The translations under genes and the position numbers were made by a program. Source: Neptuniibacter sp. (GTDB taxonomy: Bacteria; Pseudomonadota; Gammaproteobacteria; Pseudomonadales; Balneatricaceae). From it: a stretch of 7,613 bases of DNA. Below, one piece after another: positions 7,204 to 7,613 of the stretch; position 1 is the first letter of the stretch; every line of letters begins with the position of its first letter. Below the pieces are notes generated by a model. That model was not told where the DNA came from. It did no database searches and saw nothing but the letters and a program-made list of their open reading frames with translations. The stretch covers positions 1 through 7,613 of the forward strand of contig JAIBDV010000130.1 in the NCBI GenBank assembly GCA_024686055.1, read 5' to 3'.

Positions 7204-7230
7204 CAAATCAAAAACAAACGTAACTTACTG

Positions 7231-7253
7231 ATGTATATTGATTTTTTATACAT
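7231..7253. promoter_or_regulatory. AT-rich 7-bp dyad, possible operator upstream of the operon
   Basis: ATGTATA at 7231-7237 and TATACAT at 7247-7253 are perfect inverted repeats separated by 9 bases, so the half-sites are centred 16 bases apart. On the minus strand the dyad also contains -10-like hexamers (TATAAA at 7250-7245, TATACA at 7237-7232) without a good -35 partner. It sits about 30 bases upstream of the sigma-54-like -24 element, in the only strongly AT-rich part of the window. It could bind a dimeric regulator or be part of a sigma-70 promoter; chance is possible in AT-rich DNA. Confidence 0.35.
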
Positions 7254-7322
7254 AAAGAAGCGCTGTAACCAGGGCATAAACGCCCCCGAAATCAACGTAT
7301 TAGAGTGGGGATAACAGGATGT

Positions 7323-7364
7323 GGCGGGGCACGAATGCCCTGCCTGGGCAAAGCTGCCCCAGGC
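7323..7364. repeat. Two overlapping hairpins upstream of the operon
   Basis: GGCGGGGCA (7323-7331) pairs with TGCCCTGCC (7336-7344) around a CGAA loop, 9 pairs with one G-T wobble when read on the plus strand. GCCTGGG (7342-7348) pairs with CCCAGGC (7358-7364), extendable by CA/TG with one bulged base. The two stems share 7342-7344, so they cannot both form fully. There is no T-run on either side, so a classical terminator is unlikely. They may belong to a dispersed palindromic repeat family. Confidence 0.5.
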
Positions 7365-7419
7365 TGTGGCGTGGAAGCGATCGGTTATTGGCAGGTCAGC
7401 TGAGAACGGGGGGGATGAC

Positions 7420-7440
7420 GCCCGCGGAGCGGGCTGCTAC
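7420..7440 (-). repeat. REP-like palindrome with adjacent GTAG
   Basis: On the minus strand GTAG (7440-7437) is followed by CA and a perfect 6-bp hairpin: GCCCGC, loop TCC, GCGGGC. A GTAG tetranucleotide beside an imperfect or perfect palindrome is the known layout of REP elements mobilised by RAYT transposases. No RAYT gene is in the window. Confirmation depends on finding further copies in the genome. Confidence 0.45.
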
Positions 7441-7473
7441 AGACGAGAGTAGGGCTGTCTGCTATGGGCTATC

Positions 7474-7488
7474 GCGGACGGAGCCCGC
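7474..7488 (-). repeat. Second REP-like palindrome
   Basis: On the minus strand GCGGGC, loop TCC, GTCCGC forms a 6-bp stem with one G-T wobble and the same TCC loop as the copy at 7420-7440; it is followed by GATA. The GTAG-like flank is not intact here. The shared loop and stem composition 40 bases from the first copy suggest a decayed pair of one repeat family. Confidence 0.4.
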
Positions 7489-7513
7489 CAGCTTCTGATT
7501 ATGGTCTTGCCTG

Positions 7514-7536
7514 CTGGCGCGCCAGGGGGCTAGCCC
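7514..7536. repeat. Two adjacent perfect palindromes
   Basis: CTGGCGCGCCAG (7514-7525) is a perfect 12-bp palindrome and GGGCTAGCCC (7527-7536) a perfect 10-bp palindrome one base later. In addition CGCCAGC (7486-7492) and GCTGGCG (7513-7519) form a 7-bp inverted repeat around 20 bases. They continue the palindrome-dense block and probably belong to the same kind of dispersed intergenic repeat. Confidence 0.4.
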
Positions 7537-7613
7537 TCGCAACCCCCATCGCCTCCAAAGAATGGCTATTTCCGTGCCTGTCCTGCGTCATCCGCTGAGT
7601 GAAGCCTGGATTC

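Larger units (their letters stand above)
7207..7613. other. Upstream intergenic region without a convincing gene
   Basis: This stretch holds no reading frame I can support. The part next to the operon (7207-7260) is AT-rich and carries the dyad. The part from 7321 onward is G+C-rich and full of short palindromes, listed separately. One frame is open from the right edge on the minus strand to a stop at 7499 (38 codons), and one ATG at 7562 on the plus strand is open to the edge. Neither shows family features or a ribosome site, though a gene crossing the right edge cannot be excluded. No tRNA or rRNA is seen. Confidence 0.6.

Noticed and set aside
7257..7290. GGGC-ATAAAC-GCCC inverted repeat as a regulatory hairpin
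   Set aside because: The stem is only four pairs, well within chance for this composition.
6910..7314. 134-codon plus-strand frame crossing the small first gene and the promoter region
   Set aside because: It is antisense to a frame with a good ribosome site and context, and its end reads through AT-rich non-coding DNA (repeated Lys/Asn/Tyr), which is not gene-like.
7499..7613. Minus-strand frame open from the right edge to a stop at 7499
   Set aside because: Only 38 codons are visible, it passes through the palindromes, and the translation shows no family signature; a gene end cannot be excluded but is not supported.

Overview
The window holds the sheath, tube and baseplate part of a type VI secretion system (T6SS). 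All genes are on the minus strand, so the operon reads from right to left. The protein families, Shine-Dalgarno sequences and fairly high G+C suggest a gammaproteobacterium, perhaps marine. I cannot name the genus, and that taxonomic guess is weak.

Layout in the direction of transcription: (1) 7207-7613 carries no convincing gene. Its far part is dense in palindromes, some resembling REP elements, and its near part is AT-rich with a 7-bp dyad. (2) A sigma-54-like promoter at 7203-7186 precedes a small protein of unknown function (GTG start at 7146). (3) One 697-residue reading frame contains both sheath proteins, TssB then TssC, normally two separate genes. (4) hcp encodes the tube protein, with an unusually long N-terminal loop region. 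(5) tssE, tssF and tssG encode baseplate parts. (6) The N-terminal 334 residues of VgrG, the spike, run off the left edge.

The genes are tightly packed. tssBC and hcp are 14 bases apart, hcp/tssE overlap by 1 base, tssE/tssF by 4, tssF/tssG by 13 (37 with a longer start) and tssG/vgrG by 17. This indicates one transcript with translational coupling. Together the proteins would form the contractile part of the machine: TssE, TssF and TssG with VgrG make the baseplate and tip, Hcp stacks into the inner tube, and the TssB-TssC polypeptide forms the surrounding sheath. Absent from the window are the membrane complex (TssJ, TssL, TssM), TssK, TssA, the ClpV ATPase (TssH) and any effector; they may lie beyond the edges.

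The main point of interest is the native TssB-TssC fusion. It makes the sheath a single-polypeptide protomer, as in phage tails, fixes a 1:1 ratio, and buries the N-terminus of TssC, where ClpV binds in studied systems.
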